From assembly GCA_964493385.1 (NCBI GenBank), contig CAZBNW010000017.1, positions 1 to 31,708 on the forward strand: DNA of 31,708 bases, read 5' to 3'. Made by a program: the position numbers and the translations under genes. This DNA comes from Loki-b32 sp964493385. Its GTDB lineage: Archaea; Asgardarchaeota; Lokiarchaeia; Sigyniarchaeales; SOKP01. Below are positions 17,030 through 25,601 of this stretch, one piece after another. Below the pieces are notes generated by a model. That model was not told the DNA's origin and did no database searches. It saw nothing but the letters and a program-made list of their open reading frames with translations. Position 1 is the first letter of the stretch. Every line of letters begins with the position of its first letter.

Positions 17030-17928
17030 AAAATAACTTTTAAGGGAGTACGTTCTGAAATTTTCTGTCTTTTAACTCTCTTTTGATAATATGAATTAAC
17101 ACCAGAAACTAGAGCAATTGCAGGCACAATACATTTAACAAATTTTATTGGCCCAAATAATATGAAGTCACTAGGAGCAGCGGCACAATAGGCCATAATT
17201 GAAGCAATAGCTCCACATCGTGCGTTTTCTCCATACTTTCTTATATAATTCCATCCATATATCGCATTAGCAGGAGCAAACCCAGTTGGTAGTCCCAAAT
17301 CGGTTTTAACTAATCTTGTTGTTTCAAAATTAATGGAAATCGAGGGTAGATCTAAAACTGCTGTGTCAACGAGAATATTTTCAATATTTGCCTTTTGAGC
17401 TTTAGGAATTAATGTATCGTTTAAAAACTTTATCTTCTGTTTTGGAAATATGTATTTATTTCCAAATGTTAATATTACAGCATTTTTGACTCCAATATCT
17501 TTCAATTTATCCAAATTTTCATCGTTAGTATTTTCATCAATACTGTTTAATATAGCTCTGTCTAATAATCCTATTTCATGCAATCCTTTCATTGCAGGAA
17601 TTCTAGAAGTATCATTTAACCCGTCAACTAAAAAGGGATATTCTACGTTATCTGCGATAAACTCACATTCTTTTATAAGCGCATCTGGATATGACCCTAC
17701 AACATCAATTATTCCCTGTAATTGCGTATCTTCAATAATTTCAGTAAAAATATTTAACTCTTGTTCGATAAGATTTTTATCAATTTTACCTGTTTTTTCA
17801 TCCAATAAAGCTGCATGTTTTGCATAAAAAACGGTTCCTATCATTACAATTGGATTTTCTCCTGGCTGGCCGCCGATTGAAACATTCCCAATTTGTACTG
17901 TCTTTTGTTCAGTTTCAAAATTTAGCAC
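17026..17928 (-). CDS. mtrH: MtrH-family methyltransferase
   Basis: A 300-residue TIM-barrel of the tetrahydromethanopterin S-methyltransferase subunit H family. Recognisable segments are GGQPGENPIVMIGTVFY (19-35), DGLNDTSRIPAM and the C-terminal half with GLPTGFAPANAIYGW and ENARCGAIAS. In methanogens MtrH moves a methyl group between tetrahydromethanopterin and corrinoid. In non-methanogens such as Asgard archaea, stand-alone MtrH relatives are thought to link corrinoid methyltransferases to the pterin-bound C1 pool. No other mtr subunit and no corrinoid protein lies in the window. The start is GTG at 17928, fixed by an AAGGAG site ten bases upstream. It follows the archaeosortase gene by 58 bases on the same strand. 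Its stop overlaps that of the convergent GTPase gene. Confidence 0.85.
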   Translation of the reverse strand: MLNFETEQKTVQIGNVSIGGQPGENPIVMIGTVFYAKHAALLDEKTGKIDKNLIEQELNIFTEIIEDTQLQGIIDVVGSYPDALIKECEFIADNVEYPFLVDGLNDTSRIPAMKGLHEIGLLDRAILNSIDENTNDENLDKLKDIGVKNAVILTFGNKYIFPKQKIKFLNDTLIPKAQKANIENILVDTAVLDLPSISINFETTRLVKTDLGLPTGFAPANAIYGWNYIRKYGENARCGAIASIMAYCAAAPSDFILFGPIKFVKCIVPAIALVSGVNSYYQKRVKRQKISERTPLKVIF

Positions 17929-17986
17929 ATTTCATTAACTCCTTAATTTTTATATAATTGATAAATAAAGAGATTACATAACTATT

Positions 17987-18874
17987 TTATTTTTCTATCT
18001 TAGTTCCAGAACTGTCTATGCTAAAGGGTTTATCCAGCATTAACAATTCTATAAAATCTGAAACATTTGTATCTGGAATAACTAAATTATCTTCTTCAAT
18101 TGTATATCCAAACTTTTCTGCCCATTCAGAAATTTTTTCAGAATAATTTTTTCTGTCCATTCTTAAAACTTTACGCATCAGGTTTAATTTGACCTGATTT
18201 GAACCTTCTACAGTTATTTTTATCTTTTCCTTCCTTTTTTGCTTTATCGGTTCACTTACTAGTGTTCCAATATATATTATTGATAAAATAAATTCAGGAA
18301 TCCATTTATGCATCAAAAGTACGATTATTGCTGCAATAAAAGAACTCGCAGCACTTATAGAGAAATGAATATCTTCCCAAGCATACCCTATATGATATAG
18401 ATCGATTTGAATAACCATTCTTATGATGTTTACTACATAAAAGATAACAGATGAAACAATAAGAGCTTTTGTTTTACGCCATATGATATCTTCTTTTGTG
18501 TTTGGATCTTGACTGTGAGGAGTGAAAATGATAATTCCTGCGAAAACACATATTGCTTGTATACCTGTACAAAAAGTTTCAAAATATATTGGGTTCTTCC
18601 CTGGAATAAAAAACCTCCAATCATAAATTCCACTTGGTGCAAATTGTGCTTCTGCCCCCATATTGAAAAATAAATTTAAAAAATAAACTGTTTGTTTAAC
18701 TACAATTTCATGCAACCAGTAATTGATTCTCAAATCAAAGAATAGATATATAAGATAAGCCGAAATTGGTGCTCCAATAGCGAATAAAATTAAAGATCTG
18801 ATAGAAAAAATATACTTTCTTTCATTATATTCGATAATAGGGTTTTTAATTTTACTCCATCCCTTAAATTTTTG
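17987..18874 (-). CDS. Archaeosortase/exosortase-family transpeptidase with cytosolic extension
   Basis: Polytopic membrane enzyme that cleaves C-terminal sorting signals. Counting from the chosen start, the catalytic set is Cys102 in ETFCTGIQA, Arg152 in NIIRMVIQ and His170 in DIHFSISAAS, each in or beside a transmembrane helix as in the family. At least six hydrophobic helices lie between residues 25 and 205. Residues about 215-295 are soluble and charged (LMRKVLRMDRKNYSEKIS, EKFGYTIEEDNLVI) and resemble a small winged-helix-like cytosolic domain, an unusual extra. I chose the ATG at 18874 because GAGG lies nine bases before it; an upstream ATG at 18904 would add ten basic residues. The start overlaps the end of the small membrane gene, implying coupled translation. 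Confidence 0.85.
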   Translation of the reverse strand, partial: QKFKGWSKIKNPIIEYNERKYIFSIRSLILFAIGAPISAYLIYLFFDLRINYWLHEIVVKQTVYFLNLFFNMGAEAQFAPSGIYDWRFFIPGKNPIYFETFCTGIQAICVFAGIIIFTPHSQDPNTKEDIIWRKTKALIVSSVIFYVVNIIRMVIQIDLYHIGYAWEDIHFSISAASSFIAAIIVLLMHKWIPEFILSIIYIGTLVSEPIKQKRKEKIKITVEGSNQVKLNLMRKVLRMDRKNYSEKISEWAEKFGYTIEEDNLVIPDTNVSDFIELLMLDKPFSIDSSGTKIEK

Positions 18875-19097
18875 CATCTGTATTTTCCTCTTCTTCATTT
18901 GCATGTTTAAAATAGTAGTGAAACCTATCTATTATTATATAATTAAGAATAATTAGTAATGGTATCATTACGAATCCAAGATTAAAAAAATTCTCTGATT
19001 TTAATAATGGAATTGATAAACCAATTATAAATGCAAATAATAAGTTAATTGTTAGCATTAACCAGATATATATTTTTTTTAAAATCAATTGCTTCAT
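18864..19097 (-). CDS. Small two-helix membrane protein upstream of archaeosortase
   Basis: A 77-residue protein with two predicted transmembrane helices (residues about 9-31 and 40-58), a basic start (MKQLILKKIY) and an acidic tail ending HANEEEENTDAKI. I chose the ATG at 19097; a TTG at 19133 would add 12 residues. The 3' end overlaps the archaeosortase start by 11 bases, so translation is probably coupled. The tight link suggests a partner or stabiliser of the archaeosortase, but no family is recognised. It could also be an unrelated passenger. Confidence 0.65.
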   Translation of the reverse strand: MKQLILKKIYIWLMLTINLLFAFIIGLSIPLLKSENFFNLGFVMIPLLIILNYIIIDRFHYYFKHANEEEENTDAKI

Positions 19098-19410
19098 TGT
19101 AAATAATTTTAAAACTTTAGTATATGGGAACAAATTATTCTTTATTAAAAATTTTTATTAGAAAGGTTAAAACTTAATTCTATTTAACATTATTTGTTAT
19201 ATAATTTTAGTAAATAGTTCAAAAAGACGATATCTCACTCGTTAGTTAATTATTTTTAATAATTTCATCTCTATAATGCTCTATTTTGACGAAGAAGTCT
19301 AAAATGAAAATTTTTGTGTAAATTAAGTTGAAAAAGTAGAATTAAATAGAATGTAAACTTAATAATTAAGTGTTAAAATTTAGGAGTAAGAAAAATTTCG
19401 GAGTCCATTA

Positions 19411-20010
19411 ATGGTTCTTGATTTAACGCCAGAAGACGAAACTAGAAGCTTAACATATACTATTCAAAATATTGTTGTAAAAACATCATTAAATATTAGG
19501 GAAGATTTTGTTTTAAAAAATATTAATGCTAAATTAAACAATACCGAGTATAATCCAGAACGCTTTCCAGGTCTTTTCATAAGATTTAAACATCCAAAAT
19601 GCGTAATCATCATTTTCAGAAATGGAAAAATAATTATGACTGGATTAAAATCATTTAATCAAATTAATTTAGCTTTAGAGCGATTGATTTTAAATCTTAA
19701 TGATATAATTAAGATTGATATTGATAAAAATTCAATAAATCCTAAAGTAGTAAATATTGTAATTACTGCCAACTTCTATAAAAAAATTAACTTAGATTTA
19801 GCTGCATTAAAATTGGATAACAATATTTATGAACCAGAAGTTTTTCCAGGTTTAATATATCATTCATTTAATCCAGTAAAATCTGTTTTTTTGATATTTA
19901 GCACGGGTAAAATAGTTTTTACAGGTGTACGTAAGAAAGAAGTAATTGAACCAGCGTTAGTAAGTCTTGGAAAGTTATTGAATGATGAAAAACTGTTTAT
20001 GGTACCTTAA
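19411..20010 (+). CDS. tbp: TATA-box-binding protein (TBP), divergent copy
   Basis: The two direct repeats of the TBP saddle are clear. Repeat 1 has YNPERFPGLFIRF (47-59) and IIIFRNGKIIMTGLKS (66-81). Repeat 2 has YEPEVFPGLIYHSF (140-153) and VFLIFSTGKIVFTGVRK (159-175). TBP binds the TATA box and recruits TFB and RNA polymerase. The 199-residue length is normal. Repeat 2 reads IYHSF where most archaeal TBPs I recall have a VYR-type sequence, and the protein is more basic than typical ones, so it may be one of several paralogues. GGAG seven bases before the ATG supports the start. The 277-base upstream gap (19134-19410) shows no gene. Confidence 0.9.
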   Translation: MVLDLTPEDETRSLTYTIQNIVVKTSLNIREDFVLKNINAKLNNTEYNPERFPGLFIRFKHPKCVIIIFRNGKIIMTGLKSFNQINLALERLILNLNDIIKIDIDKNSINPKVVNIVITANFYKKINLDLAALKLDNNIYEPEVFPGLIYHSFNPVKSVFLIFSTGKIVFTGVRKKEVIEPALVSLGKLLNDEKLFMVP

Positions 20011-20185
20011 AAATTCACAATCATTTATTTTGAATAATTTATATAGTATATCCGCTCACTTTAAATAAAAAATCTCAATGGATTAAACAATAGATGAGTA
20101 ATTTAGGTCATTTGGATACTTGTAACAATTTATAATTCCAAGAAGACTATTAATAATTAATTAAAAAATTTCAGAATTGAATGAA

Positions 20186-20193
20186 TATATATT
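20186..20193 (+). promoter_or_regulatory. Candidate TATA box for the cupin gene
   Basis: TATATATT lies about 25 bases before the ATG at 20214. With the usual archaeal distance from TATA to transcription start, the transcript would begin at or near the start codon, giving a leaderless or very short leader. In DNA this AT-rich the evidence is weak. Confidence 0.3.
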
Positions 20194-20213
20194 AAGAGGC
20201 GGTTAGATATCGC

Positions 20214-20723
20214 ATGGAAAGAAAGTTAAGAAGAATAATAACTGGTCATAATGAAGAAGGCAAATCAATTGTAGCTTATGATTGTCCTCCTACTGAAACT
20301 GGAAGGATGTGGGTTACAGATAGTTCTCCTGCAGATAATAAGCATAAAAATGATGCTGCGAAGCGAAAACTAGGACTTGAACCTCCATCAAATGGTTCTA
20401 CACTTGGATTCTTTAAGCTATTTCCTGAAGATCCATCTAAATCAGCTGAGGAGGTAGAAAAAGAAACAGCAGCCTTTTTTGCAGCAGCGGACGCCTCGCA
20501 TTGTCGCCCAGATACTTCAAGACACCCACATATGCATAAAACTAAAACTGTCGATTATATTATATTGCTTGAAGGAGAAGTTAAACTCCTTTTAGATGAG
20601 GATGAGGTGGATTTAAAACCATTTGATGTTGTGATTCAGCGGGGTACAAATCATGCATGGATAAATACTGGTTCTAAACCAGCTCTCTTAGTTGCTGTCT
20701 TGATAGATGCTGAGCCAATTTAA
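20214..20723 (+). CDS. Single-domain cupin protein
   Basis: A 169-residue cupin. The metal motif is visible as H106-x-H108 in HPHMHKTKTVDYIILLEGEV, followed by the second motif with H147 in GTNHAWINTG. Asp114 may replace the usual Glu ligand. The long N-terminal part (GRMWVTDSSPADNK, ETAAFFAAADASH) resembles single-cupin proteins often annotated near aromatic or small-molecule metabolism genes; the substrate cannot be told from sequence. It is richer in Ala and Pro than its neighbours, so a bacterial origin by transfer is possible. It starts at an ATG with no close ribosome site. It stands alone, 120-130 bases before the next gene. Confidence 0.8.
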   Translation: MERKLRRIITGHNEEGKSIVAYDCPPTETGRMWVTDSSPADNKHKNDAAKRKLGLEPPSNGSTLGFFKLFPEDPSKSAEEVEKETAAFFAAADASHCRPDTSRHPHMHKTKTVDYIILLEGEVKLLLDEDEVDLKPFDVVIQRGTNHAWINTGSKPALLVAVLIDAEPI

Positions 20724-20854
20724 TAATTATATTTTGCAGTTTATACAGTATTTATTTTAAATAAAAACAAAATTTTTTTTCTAAGTTATATTTTTTTTCT
20801 CATACCAACTAAATAATACTATATCATAAAAATATAGATCAAGTGAAATTTCTA

Positions 20855-21574
20855 ATGTCAGAAGATGAAAAAGAAATTCAACCTTCTAAAGTGAATGAAA
20901 AAAAGGAAGATATTGAAAAAACAACTAAAGAAGAGAAACCTAAAGCAAAATTTACTTTTAAATGTACCCGCTGTGATAACTGCTGTGATGCAAGGGGACC
21001 TATACCTATAACATTATGGGATTTAGAAATGTGGGCAAGAAATGGTGTCGTTGCGAATTTCATGCCTTACTTAGATATATATCAAAAACCAGATGGTGGG
21101 ATTGATTTAATTTTAAAACCTTTAGCACCTCCTCCAAAAGAGGGAGAAGAAGAAAAAAATGCCAAGGATCCGTTTGGAAGCGTACCTATCGAAGAACTGC
21201 TTGATGTAAAATGTCCTTTATACAATAAAGATGATAAGAAATGTTTAGTTTATGAAAATCGCCCGTTAAGTTGTCGAACATATCCATTAGAATTTGATGG
21301 AAAAAACTTTATTGTGGTTGATGCAGATTGTCCAGGCATCGGTGAGGAAGGTATGACAAAGGAAGAATTAACAGAAATGCGAGATACAGCAAAAATCATG
21401 CATTATGAATTGACTCGGATGAGAATTGCAATACCTGTATTAAATCAAATTATCTCACAAAAAGTAATGATGGATTTGATGCGGCAAAACATAGAAGCTA
21501 TGAGTAAAATGAGTGATGAGGATAAAGCCAAACTAGATGAAATTTTTAAAAAGGGCCGTGAAACTCAAGAATAA
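20855..21574 (+). CDS. YkgJ-type CxxCxxCC metal/iron-sulfur binding protein
   Basis: Second protein of the CxxCxxCC family in the window. From the chosen ATG the cysteines are C37, C40, C43, C44 (KCTRCDNCCD), C120, C130, C140 (NRPLSCRTYPL) and C159 in DCPGIGEEG. This is the same eight-cysteine order as the protein at 330-941, including the closing CPGIG. Residues 1-30 are a charged, disordered tail, and residues about 85-110 a Pro/Glu-rich insert. The C-terminal 70 residues are helical. A GTG at 20843 would add four residues; GTGA sits eight bases before the ATG and looks more like part of a ribosome site. The macrodomain gene begins four bases after the stop, so the two are probably co-translated. 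Confidence 0.82.
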   Translation: MSEDEKEIQPSKVNEKKEDIEKTTKEEKPKAKFTFKCTRCDNCCDARGPIPITLWDLEMWARNGVVANFMPYLDIYQKPDGGIDLILKPLAPPPKEGEEEKNAKDPFGSVPIEELLDVKCPLYNKDDKKCLVYENRPLSCRTYPLEFDGKNFIVVDADCPGIGEEGMTKEELTEMRDTAKIMHYELTRMRIAIPVLNQIISQKVMMDLMRQNIEAMSKMSDEDKAKLDEIFKKGRETQE

Positions 21575-21578
21575 TTAG

Positions 21579-22106
21579 GTGATATCTATAAAAGAATTGA
21601 ATATAAAAAATTCTAAAATTAGATTAGTCCAAGGAGATATAACTGAATTAGATACAGACGTTATTGTAAACGCTGCGAATGCCCAATTAATTATGGGAGG
21701 AGGTGTTGCGGGGGCAATTAGAAAAAAAGGGGGCCCAAAGATTCAAGAAGAATGCAATAAAATAGGTGGTACTTATGTTGGAGGAGCAATTATTACAACC
21801 GGAGGTAATTTAAAGGCAAAACATGTAATTCATGCGGTTGGACCACGAATGGGAGAAGGAAATGAGGATGAGAAATTAAAGAATGCCACTCTTAATAGTT
21901 TAAAAGTGATGGATGAAAATAAATTAAAAACAATCGCATTTCCTGCCATATCTACTGGAATTTTTGGGTATCCTATCGATAGAGCGGCTAATATTATGAT
22001 TAACATTACGAAAGAATATTTAAATGGCAATACTCAAATTGAAGAAGTTGTTTTTTGTTTATATAATGCTTCAGATTTTGATATTTTTGAACAAGAATTA
22101 AAATAA
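21579..22106 (+). CDS. Macrodomain (ADP-ribose-binding) protein
   Basis: A 175-residue stand-alone macrodomain of the Appr-1-p processing/deacetylase type. Motifs are QGDIT (18-22), VNAAN (30-34), the phosphate loop GGGVAGAI (40-47), HAVGP (85-89) and the second loop STGIFGYP (125-132). These bind ADP-ribose and allow hydrolysis of ADP-ribose esters or O-acetyl-ADP-ribose in related enzymes. The NAAN asparagine and the GIFGYP loop are intact, so activity is expected. The GTG start lies inside AGGTGAT, which is itself a ribosome-site match; a TTG at 21597 is an alternative that would use it, with 13-base spacing. It is the second gene of an operon with the CxxCxxCC protein. Confidence 0.88.
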   Translation: MISIKELNIKNSKIRLVQGDITELDTDVIVNAANAQLIMGGGVAGAIRKKGGPKIQEECNKIGGTYVGGAIITTGGNLKAKHVIHAVGPRMGEGNEDEKLKNATLNSLKVMDENKLKTIAFPAISTGIFGYPIDRAANIMINITKEYLNGNTQIEEVVFCLYNASDFDIFEQELK

Positions 22107-22216
22107 TTAATTTTTGACGTTACTTTTTTTATTAACGTTTAATTTATAATCAGAAGAATAATTATTAATAATTAGAGAAATACTCATATTCCGATTGCTT
22201 AGGAGTTTTTTTTTCG

Positions 22217-25129
22217 ATGAGTGAATATAGATATATTAAATTCTTCGAAGATGTAAGAGTTAATGATGTTCCCCTTGTAGGAGGTAAGAATGCATCACTT
22301 GGAGAGTTATTAAGTTTCGGAATAGCTGTTCCACTTGGTTTTGCCGTAACTTCAACTGCTTTCGATTACGTTTTGGATACTAACTACTATACTATTAAAG
22401 AAAAAGAGGTATCACTTCGAGAGTTGATTGCAAGAGACATTAAAAAAATCTCAAATGAATTGAAATCAGAAGATATTAAGGCTGTAGAAAAAGTGGATAA
22501 AATTTGTGCAAATATTCGATATGTGATTGAACTATCAAAAATTCCAGATTCTTTGGCAGATGAAATATTAGATGCATACCATGAATTGATTAAGAAAATC
22601 GGAAACGAATCAACATTTGCAATTAGAAGTTCAGCCACTGCAGAGGACCTCCCAGATGCCTCCTTTGCTGGTCAACAAGATACACATTTGAATATTACTG
22701 GAGAAAAGGAAGTATTAGAATATATTTTGAAAGATATGGCATCTATCTTCACCACACGGGCTACAATGTATCGAGAAAGAGCTGGATTTGACCATTTCGC
22801 GGTAAAACTAAGTGTAGGGGTCCAAGAAATGGCAGGTGGTATAGGTGGAGTCAAGGCTTCGGGAGTTATGTTTACCGAGGATCCTGATTCTGGTAATCCT
22901 AACGTAGTTGTCATCAGAGGATCTTGGGGTTTAGGGGAATTAATTGTACAAGGAATAGAAAAAGGAGATGAATTCATTATCTTTAAACATGATCCTACAA
23001 CACTCAGAATTATTCGTCGAGAACTTGTTAAGAAGGAAAAAATGATGATTTTTTCCAAGGGTACAGAAAAAATTGGTACTGAAGTTATATCCGTCCCAGT
23101 TGAAAAACAGATGCAGTACTGCCTAACTGATAAGGAAGTCTTAATCTTAGCAGAATATGCACAAAAAATAAGAGAACATTATGAAAAACGGATGGATATT
23201 GAATGGGCTGTAGGCAATAATGGGAAAGTTTATATTGTTCAAGCTAGGCCAGAAACAGTTCATTCTATAAAAGGTGATGTAGAAGAAATATTCTATCTTC
23301 TTGAAGATCCTAATAAATTAATTAAAGATGGTATGTTAGTAGAGAATACTGGTATTGCAATCGGACGCAGAATAGGGTACGGAAAAGTAAAAATTATTGA
23401 ATCCATAAATGATGCTCATTTATTAAGAGAAGGAGACGTTTTGATTACTCAAGAAACAAACCCAGATTGGACTTCATACATGCAAAATCTAGGAGGCGTA
23501 ATTACGGAAAGAGGAGGGCCCACTTGTCACGCAGCTATCGTTTCGAGGGAATTAAATATATCATCAGTCGTTGGTGCTGATAATATTATACAAATTATGA
23601 AAGAAAAACAACGGGATGGAATGGAATATGTAACAATCGATTGTAGTGAAGGAGAACCGAGAATTTGGATAAAAGATGTAGAATATGATTTTGATACAAT
23701 TGAATTTGCAAAACTTCCTCTTACTCAAACTAAAGTTATGGTTAATTTAGGGATTCCTAAAGGGGCATTAAGTTCAGGCAAGCACCCAGATGGCACAGGC
23801 CTCGCACGATTAGAATTCATAATTAACGATGAGATTCAAATTCATCCAAATGCGTTAATCGATTTTGAGGCTCTTATTATGAGATATGATATTCTATTAG
23901 ATCAAAGAAATAAGATTGAGAATATTAAAAAAAGCGATTTATATCATAAAGATCCTTTTAATCAAGAAATTTTTCAGTTAAGGCAAACATTAGATAAAAT
24001 AAGAGAAATTACAATTGGTTACGACGGTAAAGAAGAATTTTACGTAGAAAAATTAGCTGAAGGCATTGCAACTATAGCTGCTGGAGTTTGGAAAACATTA
24101 TCTGACGGAAGCCTTGCTGAGTGTGTAGTAAGACTTTCAGATTTTAAAACTAATGAATATGCAAATCTTATTGGTGGTTGGATTTATGAAGGAGAGGAAA
24201 ACAACCCAATGCTCGGATTTAGAGGGTGTTCACGTTATGTACACGATGAATTTCAGAATGCTTTTATCTTAGAATTAAGAGCGATTAAAAAAGCTAGAGA
24301 CTGGGGTTTAACAAATATTATACCTATGCTACCTTTTTGTAGAAGCCCAGAAGAAGCCCATAAAATAATGAATATTATGGAGAGCGAAGGATTAATCCGA
24401 GGTCAAGATGGGCTAAAAGTCTATGTAATGGCAGAAATACCCTCGAATATCATCTGTGCAGATATTTTTTGCCAATATTTTGACGGATTTTCTATAGGAT
24501 CAAATGATCTTACCCAACTTACTTATGGTGTAGGAAGGGATAACGAAAAGATGATTCCCTTAATGAATGAATATAGTTATAATACAAATAGTGAAGCAAT
24601 TAGAAGATCATTGACTCATCTTATAAAAACAGCCCATGAATATGGTAAAAAAGTAGGAATATGCGGACAAGCCCCGAGCGATGATCCAGATTTTCTAAGA
24701 TTTTTGGTTCGAGAAGGGATTGATTCACTTTCTTTAAATTTTGATACATTTGCAAGAGGAAGAATAAATACATGGAGAACAGAAATAATAGAAGCTAAAT
24801 TAGATGATAATAACAAGGCACAATCTTACAAATTTCTAAGTGAATGTGATATTTTAATAGAAAAAATTCGAATCCCTCGTGGTAAACTTCGGAACATGAT
24901 ACGAAAGCAGGGTAAAAAACTAAATCAAAAACTTTTGGCATCCACTGAACAATTTAATCAAATCTTTGGTGCTATCCAACAAATCTCTCATGATTTTGTA
25001 AAAGAAATTGATGGTGGGGAAATTAAGAAATTCCACGATTTTTTTAATAACTATCAAAACCAAATAAAGGAATTTGGAGAGAAAATTCCCAGATTAAAAC
25101 GAGAAATTCGCGAATTTGGTATTTACTAA
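22217..25129 (+). CDS. ppsA: Phosphoenolpyruvate synthase with C-terminal extension
   Basis: Converts pyruvate and ATP to PEP, AMP and phosphate at the entry to gluconeogenesis. The N-terminal ATP-grasp domain has VGGKNASLGE (21-30), RSSATAEDLPDASFAGQQ (137-154) and QARPET (342-347). The swivelling domain carries the phospho-His438 in GGPTCHAAIVSRE. The PEP/pyruvate TIM-barrel has RLSDFKTNEYANLIGG, GFRGCSRY, GSNDLTQLTYG and catalytic Cys816 in GICGQAPSD. Compared with E. coli PpsA (about 790 residues) it has nearly 50 more residues between His and Cys, and about 115 extra helical, Lys/Gln-rich residues at the C-terminus. The ATG follows AGGAG by eleven bases. It is monocistronic by spacing. 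Confidence 0.93.
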   Translation: MSEYRYIKFFEDVRVNDVPLVGGKNASLGELLSFGIAVPLGFAVTSTAFDYVLDTNYYTIKEKEVSLRELIARDIKKISNELKSEDIKAVEKVDKICANIRYVIELSKIPDSLADEILDAYHELIKKIGNESTFAIRSSATAEDLPDASFAGQQDTHLNITGEKEVLEYILKDMASIFTTRATMYRERAGFDHFAVKLSVGVQEMAGGIGGVKASGVMFTEDPDSGNPNVVVIRGSWGLGELIVQGIEKGDEFIIFKHDPTTLRIIRRELVKKEKMMIFSKGTEKIGTEVISVPVEKQMQYCLTDKEVLILAEYAQKIREHYEKRMDIEWAVGNNGKVYIVQARPETVHSIKGDVEEIFYLLEDPNKLIKDGMLVENTGIAIGRRIGYGKVKIIESINDAHLLREGDVLITQETNPDWTSYMQNLGGVITERGGPTCHAAIVSRELNISSVVGADNIIQIMKEKQRDGMEYVTIDCSEGEPRIWIKDVEYDFDTIEFAKLPLTQTKVMVNLGIPKGALSSGKHPDGTGLARLEFIINDEIQIHPNALIDFEALIMRYDILLDQRNKIENIKKSDLYHKDPFNQEIFQLRQTLDKIREITIGYDGKEEFYVEKLAEGIATIAAGVWKTLSDGSLAECVVRLSDFKTNEYANLIGGWIYEGEENNPMLGFRGCSRYVHDEFQNAFILELRAIKKARDWGLTNIIPMLPFCRSPEEAHKIMNIMESEGLIRGQDGLKVYVMAEIPSNIICADIFCQYFDGFSIGSNDLTQLTYGVGRDNEKMIPLMNEYSYNTNSEAIRRSLTHLIKTAHEYGKKVGICGQAPSDDPDFLRFLVREGIDSLSLNFDTFARGRINTWRTEIIEAKLDDNNKAQSYKFLSECDILIEKIRIPRGKLRNMIRKQGKKLNQKLLASTEQFNQIFGAIQQISHDFVKEIDGGEIKKFHDFFNNYQNQIKEFGEKIPRLKREIREFGIY

Positions 25130-25224
25130 AAATTCTTTCAAAATCAAAAAAATTAAATTTCAAGAAATATTTCCATTTTTAAACTTCTTACCTAATAAAA
25201 ACACTTTTTTTGGTGATTTTTTCA

Positions 25225-25500
25225 ATGCCAAGAGCAATAAAAGAGGAAGAGAAAAAAGCCTTTGAAAATGTTGAACAACTTTTAAATGACATGATAAACG
25301 ACCGTAGTGTACCTCGAAATATAAAAAGAGTTGCTCAAAGAAGTATTAACCAATTACATAGAGAAGACGAAACTCCAGGCGTCCTTGCCAGTAATGTAAT
25401 GTATATGGTTGATGACCTGGCTCAAGATGCTAACATTCCTTTTCATGCACGTACAACGGTGTACCGAATTATTTCTATCTTGGAGAAGGTTAAAGATTAA
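25225..25500 (+). CDS. UPF0147 family protein
   Basis: A 91-residue all-helical protein matching the archaeal UPF0147 family: MPRAIKEEEKKAFENVEQLL, then DRSVPRNIKRVAQ, PGVLASNVMYMVDDL and PFHARTTVYRIISILE. The family is widespread in archaea and its function is unknown. I chose the ATG at 25225 because GGTGAT, a good match to the 16S tail, lies seven bases upstream; TTG and GTG codons at 25210 and 25213 overlap that site. It stands between the PEP synthase gene and a tRNA gene. Confidence 0.88.
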   Translation: MPRAIKEEEKKAFENVEQLLNDMINDRSVPRNIKRVAQRSINQLHREDETPGVLASNVMYMVDDLAQDANIPFHARTTVYRIISILEKVKD

Positions 25501-25601
25501 TTTAATTTTAAAAAATTTTTATACATTTACTTTTGTTTCCTTGATAAAATAAAAATCATTATCAAAGTTGATTTCTTCTATTAGACCGATTTTTCCTTAA
25601 A

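Noticed and set aside
17450..17827. Rightward 125-codon ORF
   Set aside because: Antisense to MtrH, which is strongly recognisable.
19177..19352. 11-bp inverted repeat ATTCTATTTAA / TTAAATAGAAT upstream of TBP
   Set aside because: The arms are 154 bases apart and almost all A/T; matches of this size are expected by chance in such DNA.
22672..23058. Leftward 128-codon ORF
   Set aside because: Antisense to the ATP-grasp domain of PEP synthase.
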